DNA of 39,604 nt from JBJXGC01 sp046154545 (GTDB lineage: Bacteria > Chloroflexota > Dehalococcoidia > Tepidiformales > Tepidiformaceae), in contig JBJXGC010000327.1 of NCBI GenBank assembly GCA_046154545.1, forward strand, positions 1-39,604. The letters are read 5' to 3'. The position numbers were made by a program, and so were the translations under genes. Below the pieces are notes generated by a model. The model made no database searches. It was given only the letters and a program-made list of their open reading frames with translations, and was not told the origin of the DNA. This document shows, one piece after another, positions 15,913 through 23,971 of this stretch; the first letter of the stretch is position 1, and each line of letters begins with the position of its first letter.

Positions 15913-16176
15913 CTATTCAGGCGCTCGATCTACCGCCCGCCAGCCACGAAACACGGCGAGGAGCCGCCTCCTCATGCCGGGGTCGAGCGACTCTTCTGTA
16001 AGGCGGCCGGTGAGGCGGACCGTTGTGCGCAGCTGTTCGAGGTAGATGGCGCACTTTCCGCACTCGCGGATGTGGGCTTCGAAGCGGCCACGCTCGAGCG
16101 CGGGCAGCGCACCCTCGACGTAGCGCGTTACGAGTTCGACGAGTTCCTTACAGGTGAGCGGGGCGGCGGCTGCCAT
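15913..16176 (-). CDS. Small zf-HC2 (anti-sigma-factor-like) zinc protein
   Basis: 87 residues. LTCKELVELVTRYVEGALPA, then RFEAHIRECGKC and AIYLEQLRTTV match the putative zinc-finger of anti-sigma factors (Cys9, His35-x3-Cys39-x2-Cys42). A basic C-terminal tail without a transmembrane helix follows, so it would be cytosolic. Proteins of this type often sit next to an ECF sigma gene, but none is in this window. It is divergent from the SDR gene with a 123-nt gap. No clear ribosome site is seen, and the start is the first ATG giving the domain. Confidence 0.72.
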   Translation of the reverse strand: MAAAAPLTCKELVELVTRYVEGALPALERGRFEAHIRECGKCAIYLEQLRTTVRLTGRLTEESLDPGMRRRLLAVFRGWRAVDRAPE

Positions 16177-16262
16177 CCCGTACCGTCTCACCGGCCGGCC
16201 GATCGTTACGGCCGGTCCGCAGGCCTCTTCTTCACGGCCGCACGGGCTGACGGCAACCCGTC

Positions 16263-16268
16263 TAAGAT
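16263..16268 (+). promoter_or_regulatory. -10 box of the SDR-TrmO transcription unit
   Basis: TAAGAT lies 31 nt before the SDR ATG, with the ribosome site GGAGGT between them. No clear -35 is seen. Confidence 0.4.
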
Positions 16269-16299
16269 ACGGCCACTTCACCCGGAGGTATCCCCTTTT

Positions 16300-17115
16300 A
16301 TGGACGACTTTGGCGGCAAGGTTGCGGTCATCACCGGCGGCGCCAGCGGCATCGGCCTGGCAACGGCGAAGGCGCTGGCCCGCGAGGGCATGAAGATCGT
16401 CGTGGCCGATATCGAACAGGCGGCGATCGACCGCGCCCTGCCCGAAATCACCGCGCTGGGCGTGGAAGCGCTGGGCGTCAAGACCGACGTGAGCAAGCTG
16501 CCAGACATGCTGGCCCTGGCCGACCGTACCTGGGAGCGCTTCGGCGGCTGCCATGTGCTCTTCAACAACGCCGGTGTTGCCGTCGCCGGCCCAATCGCGG
16601 AGATGCGCCACGAAGACTGGAAGTGGGTGATCGACGTCGACCTCTGGGGGCCGATCCACGGCGTCGAGGCGTTCGTCCCGCGCATGATCGCCCAGGACCA
16701 GGGTGGCCACATCCTGAGCACGGCCTCGTTCGCCGGGCTCGTGGCGAACGACGGCCTGGGCGTCTACTGCGTCGCCAAGTACGGCGTGGTGGCGATGATG
16801 GAGTGCCTCTACCGCGAATTGAGCCCCCACGGGATTGGCGCCTCGGTCCTCTGTCCCATGCGGGTCGAGACGAACATCAACCAGTCGCAGCGGAACCGCC
16901 CGGCCGACCTCGGCGGTGGCAACGAGCTGATGCCCGCCGGCAGCGGCGACGAAGAGGGACGCGCCCAGGCCGGCCGCGTGATCACGGTCGATGATGTGGC
17001 GCCGATGATCGTGCGCGCCATCCGCGAAAAGCGCCTCTACATCCTCACCCACCCGGAGAGCCGGGGCTTCGTCCAATCGCGCTTCCGGCGGATCGACCGC
17101 AGCTTCGATGACTGA
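16300..17115 (+). CDS. Short-chain dehydrogenase/reductase
   Basis: 271 residues, a classical SDR. The cofactor motif is TGGASGIG near residues 12-19, followed by an acidic VVADIE that favours NAD(H). NNAG is near 90, and the catalytic Tyr156-x3-Lys160 (YCVAK) is preceded by STASFAG. The C-terminus is longer than in minimal SDRs. The substrate is unknown; neighbours are redox and CoA-ester enzymes, so an alcohol or hydroxyacyl compound is plausible. The ATG is chosen because GGAGGT lies before it and all SDR motifs follow. Upstream codons in this frame do not look coding. Confidence 0.88.
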   Translation: MDDFGGKVAVITGGASGIGLATAKALAREGMKIVVADIEQAAIDRALPEITALGVEALGVKTDVSKLPDMLALADRTWERFGGCHVLFNNAGVAVAGPIAEMRHEDWKWVIDVDLWGPIHGVEAFVPRMIAQDQGGHILSTASFAGLVANDGLGVYCVAKYGVVAMMECLYRELSPHGIGASVLCPMRVETNINQSQRNRPADLGGGNELMPAGSGDEEGRAQAGRVITVDDVAPMIVRAIREKRLYILTHPESRGFVQSRFRRIDRSFDD

Positions 17116-17127
17116 GGAGTGGGCGCG

Positions 17128-17598
17128 ATGAGTGAGGGGCCGATCCTGATGCAGCCGATCGGCTTCGTGCGCGGCGGCCGTGAAGAGGCGACTGACGACG
17201 ATTGGGGCACCGTTGAGTCGGAGATACACCTCGATGCCTCCCGCCTCGGGCCGGAGGTGGCCGCCGGGTTGGAGGAGTTCTCCCACGTTGAAGTGGTCTT
17301 CATCTTCGACCGCGTGGACGAATCGGAACTGACCTTTGAGGCGAGGCATCCGCGCGGACGCCTCGACTGGCCAAAGGTCGGCATCCTTGCCCAGCGGGCG
17401 AAGGCGCGCCCGAACCGGATCGGCCTCACGACCTGCGAACTGATGGCGGTCGAAGGACTCGTCCTCAAAGTCCGGGGGCTCGACGCGATCAACGCGACGC
17501 CCGTCCTCGATATCAAGCCGTACATGGCGGAGTTTGGCCCGCGGGGCCCGCTGCGGCAGCCAGCCTGGTCTCGCGAACTGATGCGCGAGTACTGGTGA
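17128..17598 (+). CDS. TrmO/TsaA-like tRNA methyltransferase (UPF0066)
   Basis: 156 residues. The family signature is clear: ILAQRAKARPNRIGLTTCEL, then GLDAINATPVLDIKPYM, with the conserved N-terminal PIGFVR and LEEFSHVEVVFIFD. Studied members use S-adenosylmethionine to N6-methylate t6A37 in tRNA. This one lacks the C-terminal extension of E. coli TrmO, as many short archaeal and bacterial homologues do. The ATG at 17128 follows GAGGAG, which overlaps the SDR stop region, so the two genes are probably one transcription unit. Confidence 0.8.
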   Translation: MSEGPILMQPIGFVRGGREEATDDDWGTVESEIHLDASRLGPEVAAGLEEFSHVEVVFIFDRVDESELTFEARHPRGRLDWPKVGILAQRAKARPNRIGLTTCELMAVEGLVLKVRGLDAINATPVLDIKPYMAEFGPRGPLRQPAWSRELMREYW

Positions 17599-17628
17599 CG
17601 AGGCAGTGTGCCGCGCCTTCCCCGGCTG

Positions 17629-17634
17629 TAGAGT
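17629..17634 (+). promoter_or_regulatory. -10 box of the nitroreductase gene
   Basis: TAGAGT lies 27 nt before the ATG, with AGGAG in the short leader. No clear -35 is seen. Confidence 0.35.
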
Positions 17635-17661
17635 CCGGACACAAACAATCAGGAGCAGACG

Positions 17662-18315
17662 ATGACCGAGTACCGTTCAGGGACCAACGACCTCTGGGAG
17701 GCGCTCTACACGCAGCGGGCGATCCGCTACTTCAAACCGGACCCGGTGCCCGTTGAGCTGCTCACGAAGGTTATCGAGGCGGCAACGCGCGCGCCCAGCG
17801 GCTCGAACCTGCAGCCCTGGGGCTTCGTCGTGATCCGCGACGCGGCCATGCGGAAGCGGATCGCTGGCCAACTGCGCGAAGGGTTCGCCTCGAACCCGGC
17901 GATGAAGACCTACGTGGAATCCGGCCGCGCCTCGGCGGACAAGTCCGTGCGCCTCATGATGAGCGGCGTCAGCAACGTGGTAGAGCACCTCGATTCGGCG
18001 CCGGTGTTCATCATCCCCTGCCTCCACAGCGTCACCTCGCCGGCGCCCCAGGGGCTGCTGGCCGGGAGTTCCATCTACCAGGCCGTGCAGAACCTGATGC
18101 TGGCGGCCCGGGGATTGGGACTGGGCACGCTCATGTCGACCTTCCACCAGGGCATGCTGCCGCAGCTGACGGAGTGGCTGAAGCTCCCCGCGGAGACGAC
18201 GCTCCCAGTCGCCCTCATCCCCCTCGGCTACCCGGCCGCGAACTTTGGGCCGGTGAAGCGCAAGCCCGTGGCAGAAGTGACCCACTGGGAGACCTGGGGC
18301 TCGCACCAGCCCTGA
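17662..18315 (+). CDS. Nitroreductase family FMN oxidoreductase
   Basis: 217 residues. LYTQRAIRYFKPDPVP holds the N-terminal R-x-R/IR-F element, and ATRAPSGSNLQPWGFVVIRD holds the FMN phosphate-binding APSGSN-QPW motif. LMLAARGLGLGTLMST is the third conserved segment near the C-terminus. Members reduce nitro groups, quinones or enones with NAD(P)H as flavin dimers. The real substrate here is not known. AGGAG precedes the ATG. It lies between TrmO and a luciferase-like oxidoreductase in a redox-rich stretch. Confidence 0.88.
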   Translation: MTEYRSGTNDLWEALYTQRAIRYFKPDPVPVELLTKVIEAATRAPSGSNLQPWGFVVIRDAAMRKRIAGQLREGFASNPAMKTYVESGRASADKSVRLMMSGVSNVVEHLDSAPVFIIPCLHSVTSPAPQGLLAGSSIYQAVQNLMLAARGLGLGTLMSTFHQGMLPQLTEWLKLPAETTLPVALIPLGYPAANFGPVKRKPVAEVTHWETWGSHQP

Positions 18316-18360
18316 CGGCGTGACCCGGGACTCAGGATCCAGCCAACACCAGAATCTGGC

Positions 18361-18390
18361 CTTGGCGCCCTTCGCGTCCTGGCGGTTCAA
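18361..18390 (-). repeat. Interspersed CGCCAAG-type repeat, copy A
   Basis: Read on the minus strand this 30-bp element contains CCGCCAGGACGCGAAGGGCG followed by CCAAG. It matches the copy at 19294-19323 at about 23 of 26 positions in opposite orientation, so the two copies flank the intervening oxidoreductase gene as an inverted pair. Confidence 0.6.
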
Positions 18391-18415
18391 CGATTTGCAA
18401 GAGAAGGAGCACCCC

Positions 18416-19273
18416 ATGAATATCGGCGTCGTTTTCCCCCAGACAGAGTTCGGCGATGACCCGGGCGCGATCAAGGAGTTCGCCCAGACGGCCGAGGCGA
18501 TCGGCTACAGCCACATCCTCGTTTACGACCACGTGCTCGGGGCGGTGCACGCCGGCCGCGAACCGCGGCTGACTGGCCCCTACACCGAGGACACCGCCTT
18601 CCACGAGCCCTTCGTGCTGTTCGGATTCTGGGCGGCCGCTACTTCGCGGATCGAGCTGACGACGGGCGTCATCATCCTTCCCCAGCGCCAGACGGCACTC
18701 GTCGCGAAGCAGTGCGCCGAGATAGATGTCCTCAGCGGCGGACGGCTCCGCCTCGGCGTCGGCACCGGCTGGAACTACGTCGAGTACGACGCGCTGGGCG
18801 AGGACTTCCACAATCGCGGCCGCCGCCAGGAGGAGCAGATCGAGCTCCTCCGCAAGCTCTGGGCGGAGCCCGTCGTCGATTACACGGGCAAGTACCACCG
18901 GATCGAACGGGCGGGGATCAAGCCGCTCTCCGGCCGTCAGATCCCGATCTGGATGGGTGGCTTCACCGAGCCGGCCTACCGGCGCGCCGCCCGGGTGGCG
19001 GACGGGTTCATCTTCGGCGGCTCACCGGAGGCGGTGAAGCCAGGGCTCGAGATCATCGCCGAGGACCTGGCGAAGGCCGGCCGCGACCGCTCGTCCTTCG
19101 GGATCGAGGCGATGGTCGGGTATGACGCCGGGCCAGAGCGCTGGGGCGAGCACGTCGAAGCGTGGCGGAACGCGGGGGCGACCCACGTCTCGGTCCGCAC
19201 GATGGGCTGCGGCCTCGACAGCCCGCGCGCCCACATCGACATGCTGCGCCGCTACTGGGAGGGCGTGCATTAG
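18416..19273 (+). CDS. Luciferase-like (LLM class) F420-type oxidoreductase
   Basis: 285 residues. The bacterial luciferase TIM-barrel features are present: MNIGVVFPQTEFGDDPGAIK, GYSHILVYDHVLG, and RIELTTGVIILPQRQTALVA with CAEIDVLSGGRLRLGVGTGW, then IPIWMGGFTEPAYRRAARVADG. The TGVIILPQR and GRLRLGVG-GW patterns resemble F420-dependent members. The substrate is not predictable. AAGGAG precedes the ATG. Inverted copies of a short repeat flank the gene (18361-18390 and 19294-19323). Confidence 0.85.
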   Translation: MNIGVVFPQTEFGDDPGAIKEFAQTAEAIGYSHILVYDHVLGAVHAGREPRLTGPYTEDTAFHEPFVLFGFWAAATSRIELTTGVIILPQRQTALVAKQCAEIDVLSGGRLRLGVGTGWNYVEYDALGEDFHNRGRRQEEQIELLRKLWAEPVVDYTGKYHRIERAGIKPLSGRQIPIWMGGFTEPAYRRAARVADGFIFGGSPEAVKPGLEIIAEDLAKAGRDRSSFGIEAMVGYDAGPERWGEHVEAWRNAGATHVSVRTMGCGLDSPRAHIDMLRRYWEGVH

Positions 19274-19293
19274 CGGGCGGACGCGTTACTTCG

Positions 19294-19323
19294 GAACACC
19301 GCCAAGACGCCACGGGCGCCAAG
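19294..19323 (+). repeat. Interspersed CGCCAAG-type repeat, copy B
   Basis: Contains ACCGCCAAGACGCCACGGGC followed by GCCAAG: three roughly 9-nt units of the CGCCAAG kind. It is inverted relative to copy A and lies 71 nt before an intact Uma2 gene. Confidence 0.6.
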
Positions 19324-19393
19324 AATCGAACGTTCCGGGCCATATCGGCGCTCCGGTGTACTGGTTCGAACGAGCGCGAAGGAAGGCCGGCCT

Positions 19394-19972
19394 ATGAGCA
19401 CGATCGAAGCACCACCGCGCGTCACCGCGGAAGAGTTCCTCACCATCGCCGAACGCGGCAACTACGAACTCGTGCACGGCGAAGTCAGGGAGAAATCCGT
19501 CAGCGTTCGCGCAAGCTGGACGGGAGGCCAGTTCTTCGGCGGCCTCAACACGTTTGCTTTGCAGAGCGGCCTGGGTTTCGCCTTTCCTCCCGACACGCTG
19601 CTCCGCATCTGGCCCTCCGACCCGAACCACCTCCGCAGCGCCGACGCGGCCTATATCAGGGCGGCGCGCCTCCCCGGCGGCCTCCTCCCGGATACGGGCT
19701 ATCTGGAGATCACGCCGGACCTCGTGGCCGAAGCCGTCTCACGACACGACCAGGCCGAGGACGTGGAGAGGAAGGTGCGCGAGTACCTCGCGGCCGGCGT
19801 TGGCCTCGTCTGGGTTGCCTACCCGGTCACGCGCACGGTCCACGTCTACCGGGCGAACGGGACCGCTGATGTCCTCGACGACACAGGCACCCTGAGCGGC
19901 GAAGAGCTGCTGCCCGGGCTGAACATCCCCGTTGCCGCCATCTTCCCGCCGCAGCCCACAGCCGCTTCGTGA
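19394..19972 (+). CDS. Uma2 family (DUF820) protein, intact
   Basis: 192 residues. VTAEEFLTIAERGNYELVHG is the typical Uma2 opening. The core PDLVAEAVSRHDQAEDVERK, then REYLAAGVGLVWVAYP keeps the acidic and lysine positions of the PD-(D/E)XK-like site. LPGLNIPVAAIF ends the domain. The biological role of Uma2 proteins is unproven; they are abundant in Chloroflexota and cyanobacteria, often in many copies. A purine-rich GAAGGAAGG lies upstream of the ATG. The frameshifted gene at 15262-15830 is a distant paralogue. Confidence 0.82.
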   Translation: MSTIEAPPRVTAEEFLTIAERGNYELVHGEVREKSVSVRASWTGGQFFGGLNTFALQSGLGFAFPPDTLLRIWPSDPNHLRSADAAYIRAARLPGGLLPDTGYLEITPDLVAEAVSRHDQAEDVERKVREYLAAGVGLVWVAYPVTRTVHVYRANGTADVLDDTGTLSGEELLPGLNIPVAAIFPPQPTAAS

Positions 19973-20020
19973 CCCCACCGCCTGCGTAGGGCAGAATCCT
20001 CCCTCCGGGAGGGTGACCGA

Positions 20021-21103
20021 ATGACCGACCTGCCCCTGCGCGGAGTGCGCGTGCTTGAAATCGGCGGCGGGATCGCCCCGGGCTACGCCGCCCGCTGGCT
20101 GGCGGGCTACGGCGCCGATGTCGCGCGGACGGAGGACTCGGGGAGCCGACTCGCGCCGGACGAGGAGGTCTACCTCGTGGCGAACAAGCGGCGGGTCGCC
20201 GTGAGCGGCCCCGACCTCCGCCGCCTCGCCCTGGCTGCCGACATCGTCATCGAGGACGGAAAGCCGGGCGCCCTTGCCGCGGTGGGCCTCGACCCCGTGG
20301 ACCTTCGCCGCGAGAAGCCGATGCTCGTGGTCGTCTCCATCTCGGCCTTTGGCCAGACCGGGCCGTATGCGGGCTTCGAAGCCACAAACATCGTCGCCCA
20401 CGCGATGGGCGGGATCATGTCGATCACGGGCACGCCCGACCGGGCGCCGCTGATGAACGGCGGCAGCCAGGCCGAGTACCTCGGCGGCAACAACGCCTTC
20501 GGCGCCGCCCTCACCACCTATTACGGCGCGCTCGTCCAGGGCGAGGGCGACTGGGTCGATATCTCGCTGCAGGAGTGCGCGGCCGGGATGCTCGAAGTGT
20601 TCGGGCCGCGCACGGAGTACCTCGACGCGCCCGCGCATCTGCGGACGGGCAACCATGTGTCGGCGGTCTGGGGCATCTACGAGCTGGCCGACGGCTTCGG
20701 CGGGGTGTGCACACTCGCCCGCCAGATCCCGGCCTTCTTCGATGTGGTGGGTGACCCCGAACTCCTGACCGACCGCTTCATGGACCCGAACCAGCGCCTC
20801 GAAAACGACGACGAACTGCACGCCCGGCTGACCGCCTGGTTCCTCGGGAAGACGAAGTCCGACCTCCTCGAGATCGGGCCGAAACGAAAGATCCCGTTCG
20901 GCGCGGTGATGACGCCGGCCGACCTGCTGGTGAACGAGAGCCTGGGCGAGCGGGCGTTCTTCGACACGGTCGCGACGCCGGCCGGGGTTGCCCGCGTCCC
21001 GGGCCGGCCCTTCCTCGGCCTGCCCTGGCGGGGCGGCGACCTCCATCTCCCGGGCGCCGACACCGCCGCCGTCCTCGCTGACTGGCTGGGGGTGACCGCG
21101 TGA
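20021..21103 (+). CDS. Family III CoA-transferase (CaiB/BaiF), short subunit
   Basis: 360 residues. It opens with LRGVRVLEIGGGIAPGYAAR and has VSISAFGQTGPYAG and GDWVDISLQEC, the segment around the family's catalytic acidic residue. About 40-50 residues usually found after the first strand and loop are missing compared with the downstream copy. Family III enzymes move CoA between carboxylic acids through a mixed anhydride. Its stop overlaps the start of a second family III gene (GTGA), which suggests a heteromeric enzyme. The ribosome site GGGAGGG lies within a CCCTC-CGG-GAGGG hairpin (20001-20013), which may temper translation. Confidence 0.85.
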   Translation: MTDLPLRGVRVLEIGGGIAPGYAARWLAGYGADVARTEDSGSRLAPDEEVYLVANKRRVAVSGPDLRRLALAADIVIEDGKPGALAAVGLDPVDLRREKPMLVVVSISAFGQTGPYAGFEATNIVAHAMGGIMSITGTPDRAPLMNGGSQAEYLGGNNAFGAALTTYYGALVQGEGDWVDISLQECAAGMLEVFGPRTEYLDAPAHLRTGNHVSAVWGIYELADGFGGVCTLARQIPAFFDVVGDPELLTDRFMDPNQRLENDDELHARLTAWFLGKTKSDLLEIGPKRKIPFGAVMTPADLLVNESLGERAFFDTVATPAGVARVPGRPFLGLPWRGGDLHLPGADTAAVLADWLGVTA

Positions 21104-22329
21104 AGAAGCTGCCGCTCGATGGCGTCCGCGTCGCCGACCTGACGATGATGTGGGCGGGACCGTTCGCCACCCGCATCCTCGGCGAGATGGGCGCCGAGGT
21201 GATCAAGATCGAGTCGCCCCGGGCCTGGGACAACGTGCGGACGCTCATCCCCTTCCCCGAGACGGACGACCCCTGGAACCGCTCCTACTACTGGAACGAC
21301 TACAACCGCGACAAGAAATCGCTGACGCTCGACCTCGCCCAGCCTCGCGGCCGGGAGGTCTTCCTTGACCTCGTGAAGCAGTGCGACGTGGTCATCGAGA
21401 ACTACCGGGCCGACGTGATGGACAACCTGAAGATCGGCTACGAAGTCCTGAAAGCGGTGAAGCCGGACATCATCCTCGTGAGCATGGCCGGGTTCGGGAA
21501 GACTGGCGCCGAGAAGGCGAACGTCGGTTTCGGGCCGATCATCGAGCAGATGGCCGGCATGGCTTCGACCACCGGTTATGGCGACGGCATCCCGATGAAG
21601 ACGGGCATCTCCCTCGGCGACCCCATCGCCGGCATCGCCGCCACCGGCGCCGTGGCACTCGCCCTCATCCACCGGCGGCGCACGGGCGAGGGGTCGTTCA
21701 TCGACCTCGCCCAGCGCGAGACGATGGCCGGTCAGATCGGCGAGGCGTTCGTCGCCGCTTCGCTGCGGGGCGAGGGGCCGGTCCACCGGGGTAACCGCTC
21801 GGCCCGGTTCGCACCCCAGGGCGCCTACCGCTGCTTGGGCGAGGAGCAGTGGGTAGCGGTCTCCGTCCGGTCTGATGCGGAGTGGGCCGCACTCGCCCGG
21901 ACGATCGGACGGCCGGAGCTGGCGGCTCTGCCCGTGGGCGAACGGCAGGCCCGGCACGACGAACTGGATGCCGCGATAACGGCCTGGGCCAGCACGCGGA
22001 ACCCGCAGGTGGTGATGGAGCTCCTCCAGGCCGGGGGTATCCCCGCCGGGCGGGTGTTGGATACGAAGGACCTGCACGACGACCCCCACCTGGCCGCCCG
22101 GGGCTACTGGGTGCGGCTCCCCCACCCGCGGATGCAGCCCTGGCGGCAACCGTCGGCGAGCTGGCGGCTGGTGGACGCGAACCCGCAGCTCCGCCAGTAC
22201 GCGCCGCTCTTCGGCGAACACAACCGGGAGATCCTGGGCGGCCTCATGGGCATGAGCGAGGGCCAGATAGCCGAGCTGGAGCGGGCGGAGATCATCGCCG
22301 ACGCGCCGGTGAACCCCGGCGTGGGCTGA
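21100..22329 (+). CDS. Family III CoA-transferase (CaiB/BaiF), full-length subunit
   Basis: 409 residues, the usual length. LDGVRVADLTMMWAGPFATR, EVIKIESP, NRDKKSLTLDLAQPRGREVF and VSMAGFGKTGAEKANVG are typical. The region GEGSFIDLAQRETMAG corresponds to the catalytic segment but carries Glu where many members have Asp, so which subunit supplies the nucleophile is open. GTG start at 21100 overlaps the previous stop. The pair resembles the two-subunit layout of succinyl-CoA:malate CoA-transferase in Chloroflexus, but the acid substrate here is unknown. Confidence 0.87.
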   Translation: MKKLPLDGVRVADLTMMWAGPFATRILGEMGAEVIKIESPRAWDNVRTLIPFPETDDPWNRSYYWNDYNRDKKSLTLDLAQPRGREVFLDLVKQCDVVIENYRADVMDNLKIGYEVLKAVKPDIILVSMAGFGKTGAEKANVGFGPIIEQMAGMASTTGYGDGIPMKTGISLGDPIAGIAATGAVALALIHRRRTGEGSFIDLAQRETMAGQIGEAFVAASLRGEGPVHRGNRSARFAPQGAYRCLGEEQWVAVSVRSDAEWAALARTIGRPELAALPVGERQARHDELDAAITAWASTRNPQVVMELLQAGGIPAGRVLDTKDLHDDPHLAARGYWVRLPHPRMQPWRQPSASWRLVDANPQLRQYAPLFGEHNREILGGLMGMSEGQIAELERAEIIADAPVNPGVG

Positions 22330-22370
22330 GTATCGGAGTGACGGAGTGTGGGGGTGAGCCTGCGCTCCCG

Positions 22371-23195
22371 CTACCCCGCGAGCAGCTTCCCGGCCTCACT
22401 GATCGCTGAAGGGTCAAACGGCGGCGAAGCGAGGAGAATGAGGCGGTCGATGTTCAGCCGCTCCAGGCGCTCGCGTTCGCGCGACCCGGGCCGCAGCCAG
22501 CGTTCGCTTAGGCCGGCGAAGACCGTGACCAGGAAGCGCCCCGGATCCCGCCCCGAGCGGGCGTACGCGTCCCGGGCGACGGAGAGCATCCGTTCCAGCT
22601 CCGGGTGGCCGGCCTGGGTGTTCAGGCCGTCGCCGCTCTGGCCGGCGATCCGGGCCATGCGCGGCCCGAAGGCACCGACGATCACGGGCGGCGGCGGGTT
22701 CGGCCGCAGGAAGCCGGACGGCCGCTTGAGCTGGTAGAAGCGCCCGGCGAAGTCCGGGCCATCCCCGGCCCAGAGGTGGCGCATGACGGCAATGGCCTCG
22801 ACCACCCGGTCGGCGCGGACGCGATCGCTGCCGACCGCATTGCCGATCATCTCCTGCTCGCGGACGTAGGGCGTCGATTGGCCGCCGCCGGCGCCGATGC
22901 CGAGGAGGAGCCGCCCGCCGCTCACCTGCTGGAGGGTCGCGGCCATGTTCGCGAGGACGGCCGGGTGGCGGTTGATGACGTTCAGGACGAGCGGGCCGAT
23001 CATCAGCCGAGGCACCGCCTCGGCCAGGGCGGAGAGTACGGTCCAGGCCTCGGGCGTTGGCCCGGGGCCGTCCGTGTCGCGGAGGTGGTCCCAGGTCCAG
23101 AGGCCGTCGAACCCCGCGGCGGCGGCGGCGAGGGCGGCGGCCCTCATGCCGGCGTAGTCGGCGCCCATAGGGTTCAGGAGCAGGTCGGTCTTCAT
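22371..23195 (-). CDS. Luciferase-like (LLM class) oxidoreductase, second copy
   Basis: 274 residues. FDGLWTWDHLRDTDGPGPTP, MIGPLVLNVINRHPAVLANM, QQVSGGRLLLGIGAGGG and PPPPVIVGAFGPRMARIAGQ match the luciferase-like TIM barrel, probably F420 rather than FMN dependent. It is only distantly related to the one at 18416. It converges with the CoA-transferase pair. TAGACT 7 nt before the ATG and the absence of a ribosome site point to leaderless expression. Confidence 0.84.
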   Translation of the reverse strand: MKTDLLLNPMGADYAGMRAAALAAAAAGFDGLWTWDHLRDTDGPGPTPEAWTVLSALAEAVPRLMIGPLVLNVINRHPAVLANMAATLQQVSGGRLLLGIGAGGGQSTPYVREQEMIGNAVGSDRVRADRVVEAIAVMRHLWAGDGPDFAGRFYQLKRPSGFLRPNPPPPVIVGAFGPRMARIAGQSGDGLNTQAGHPELERMLSVARDAYARSGRDPGRFLVTVFAGLSERWLRPGSRERERLERLNIDRLILLASPPFDPSAISEAGKLLAG

Positions 23196-23202
23196 GGAGG
23201 CG

Positions 23203-23208
23203 AGTCTA
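23203..23208 (-). promoter_or_regulatory. Leaderless promoter, -10 TAGACT
   Basis: TAGACT on the minus strand is 7 nt before the ATG at 23195. Confidence 0.4.
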
Positions 23209-23246
23209 CGGGGTCAGGCGCGGCTCCGTTGGACGTGGCTTGGGGC

Positions 23247-23604
23247 TCAGCCCCAGTCGTTGAGGAATTCGAGGCGGTCGGCCATGTCCTCAGGCTCCGC
23301 GAGGTGCGCGAGGAGGCTGAGGCGGCCGACGACTTCGCCCACGCCGAGCGCACGCTGTTCGACAAGGACGATACCCGCGTGGTGACGTCCCGTCCCGCAG
23401 CCAGGTCGTGTGGAGACGCATGGAGTCCCCGATGTTGCACGAGACCAGCACTTCATCGCGCGCGGCTGCGAACGCCAGGTGGTCCGGGTCGGAGCGGGAC
23501 TTCATCCCGACCTCCCACGACACGACGACGTTCAGGCCAGCCCGGAGGAGTCCTTTCCGCACGGCCCGGTCCATCAAGTCTTCGTCCAAATACGGGCGGA
23601 TCAC
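23247..23604 (-). pseudogene. DUF5615 PIN-like toxin candidate, frameshifted (module 1)
   Basis: The start is a GTG at 23604 overlapping the antitoxin-like stop (GTGA). The N-terminal part reads MIRPYLDEDLMDRAVRKGLL, then VLVSCNIGDSMRLHTTWLRD, the acidic PIN/Mut7-C-like pattern of DUF5615. After GLRDG the frame is lost and the family sequence continues one frame over as RHHAGIVLVEQRALG down to FLNDWG at 23247. One extra base near 23385-23395 explains it. Restored, the protein would have about 119 residues, a normal length. Either the toxin is inactivated or the read contains an error. The toxin role is assigned by family context only. Confidence 0.72.
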
Positions 23605-23918
23605 CGGCCAAGGTATTTTCGCACGAGCGGGCTGGGCCCCATCTCCGCGCGCCCTTGTTCGTAGGCTCGCGCTTCCTCGGCCAGGTAGCCTGCGATCTCT
23701 TCACTATTCGCAAGGTAGTAGGCGATGGCGGCGAAGACGTGACTACGGGGCAGATGCTCGTACTCGTCCGCAATCTCGTCGGCAGACATCCGGTCGCGAT
23801 ACAGGGCGGCGAGCGCGTGCACATGGGTGCCGGTGCCGGTGATTACGGGGCGGCCCCCGCGAAAGCCGGGGCGGGTCTCGATCAGGGTACCAATGTCTAC
23901 CGGTGTGACGGCGGCCAT
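23601..23918 (-). CDS. DUF433 family antitoxin-like protein (module 1)
   Basis: 105 residues. DUF433 features are PGFRGGRPVITGTGTHVHAL, MSADEIADEY and VFAAIAYYLANSEEI, a small helix-turn-helix-like domain often paired with DUF5615. The ATG at 23918 is chosen because it matches the second module and has a -10 box 6 nt upstream. The protein is about 64% identical to the module 2 copy. The first 13 and last 16 residues are identical, while residues 14-66 match at only about 40%. The stop overlaps the toxin-like start. Confidence 0.78.
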   Translation of the reverse strand: MAAVTPVDIGTLIETRPGFRGGRPVITGTGTHVHALAALYRDRMSADEIADEYEHLPRSHVFAAIAYYLANSEEIAGYLAEEARAYEQGRAEMGPSPLVRKYLGR

Positions 23919-23924
23919 GGGATC

Positions 23925-23930
23925 AGTGTA
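23925..23930 (-). promoter_or_regulatory. Leaderless promoter, -10 TACACT
   Basis: TACACT on the minus strand is exactly 6 nt before the ATG at 23918. The equivalent box of module 2 is TATACT at the same distance. Confidence 0.45.
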
Positions 23931-23971
23931 GCGACCGTTCCCCGCCGCCGCATGGGCGGCCAATCCCTGGT

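Noticed and set aside
16177..17349. Very long minus-strand frame running through the SDR and TrmO genes
   Set aside because: Only its last 87 codons (zf-HC2) have real features. The rest is the antisense shadow of plus-strand genes with strong family matches.
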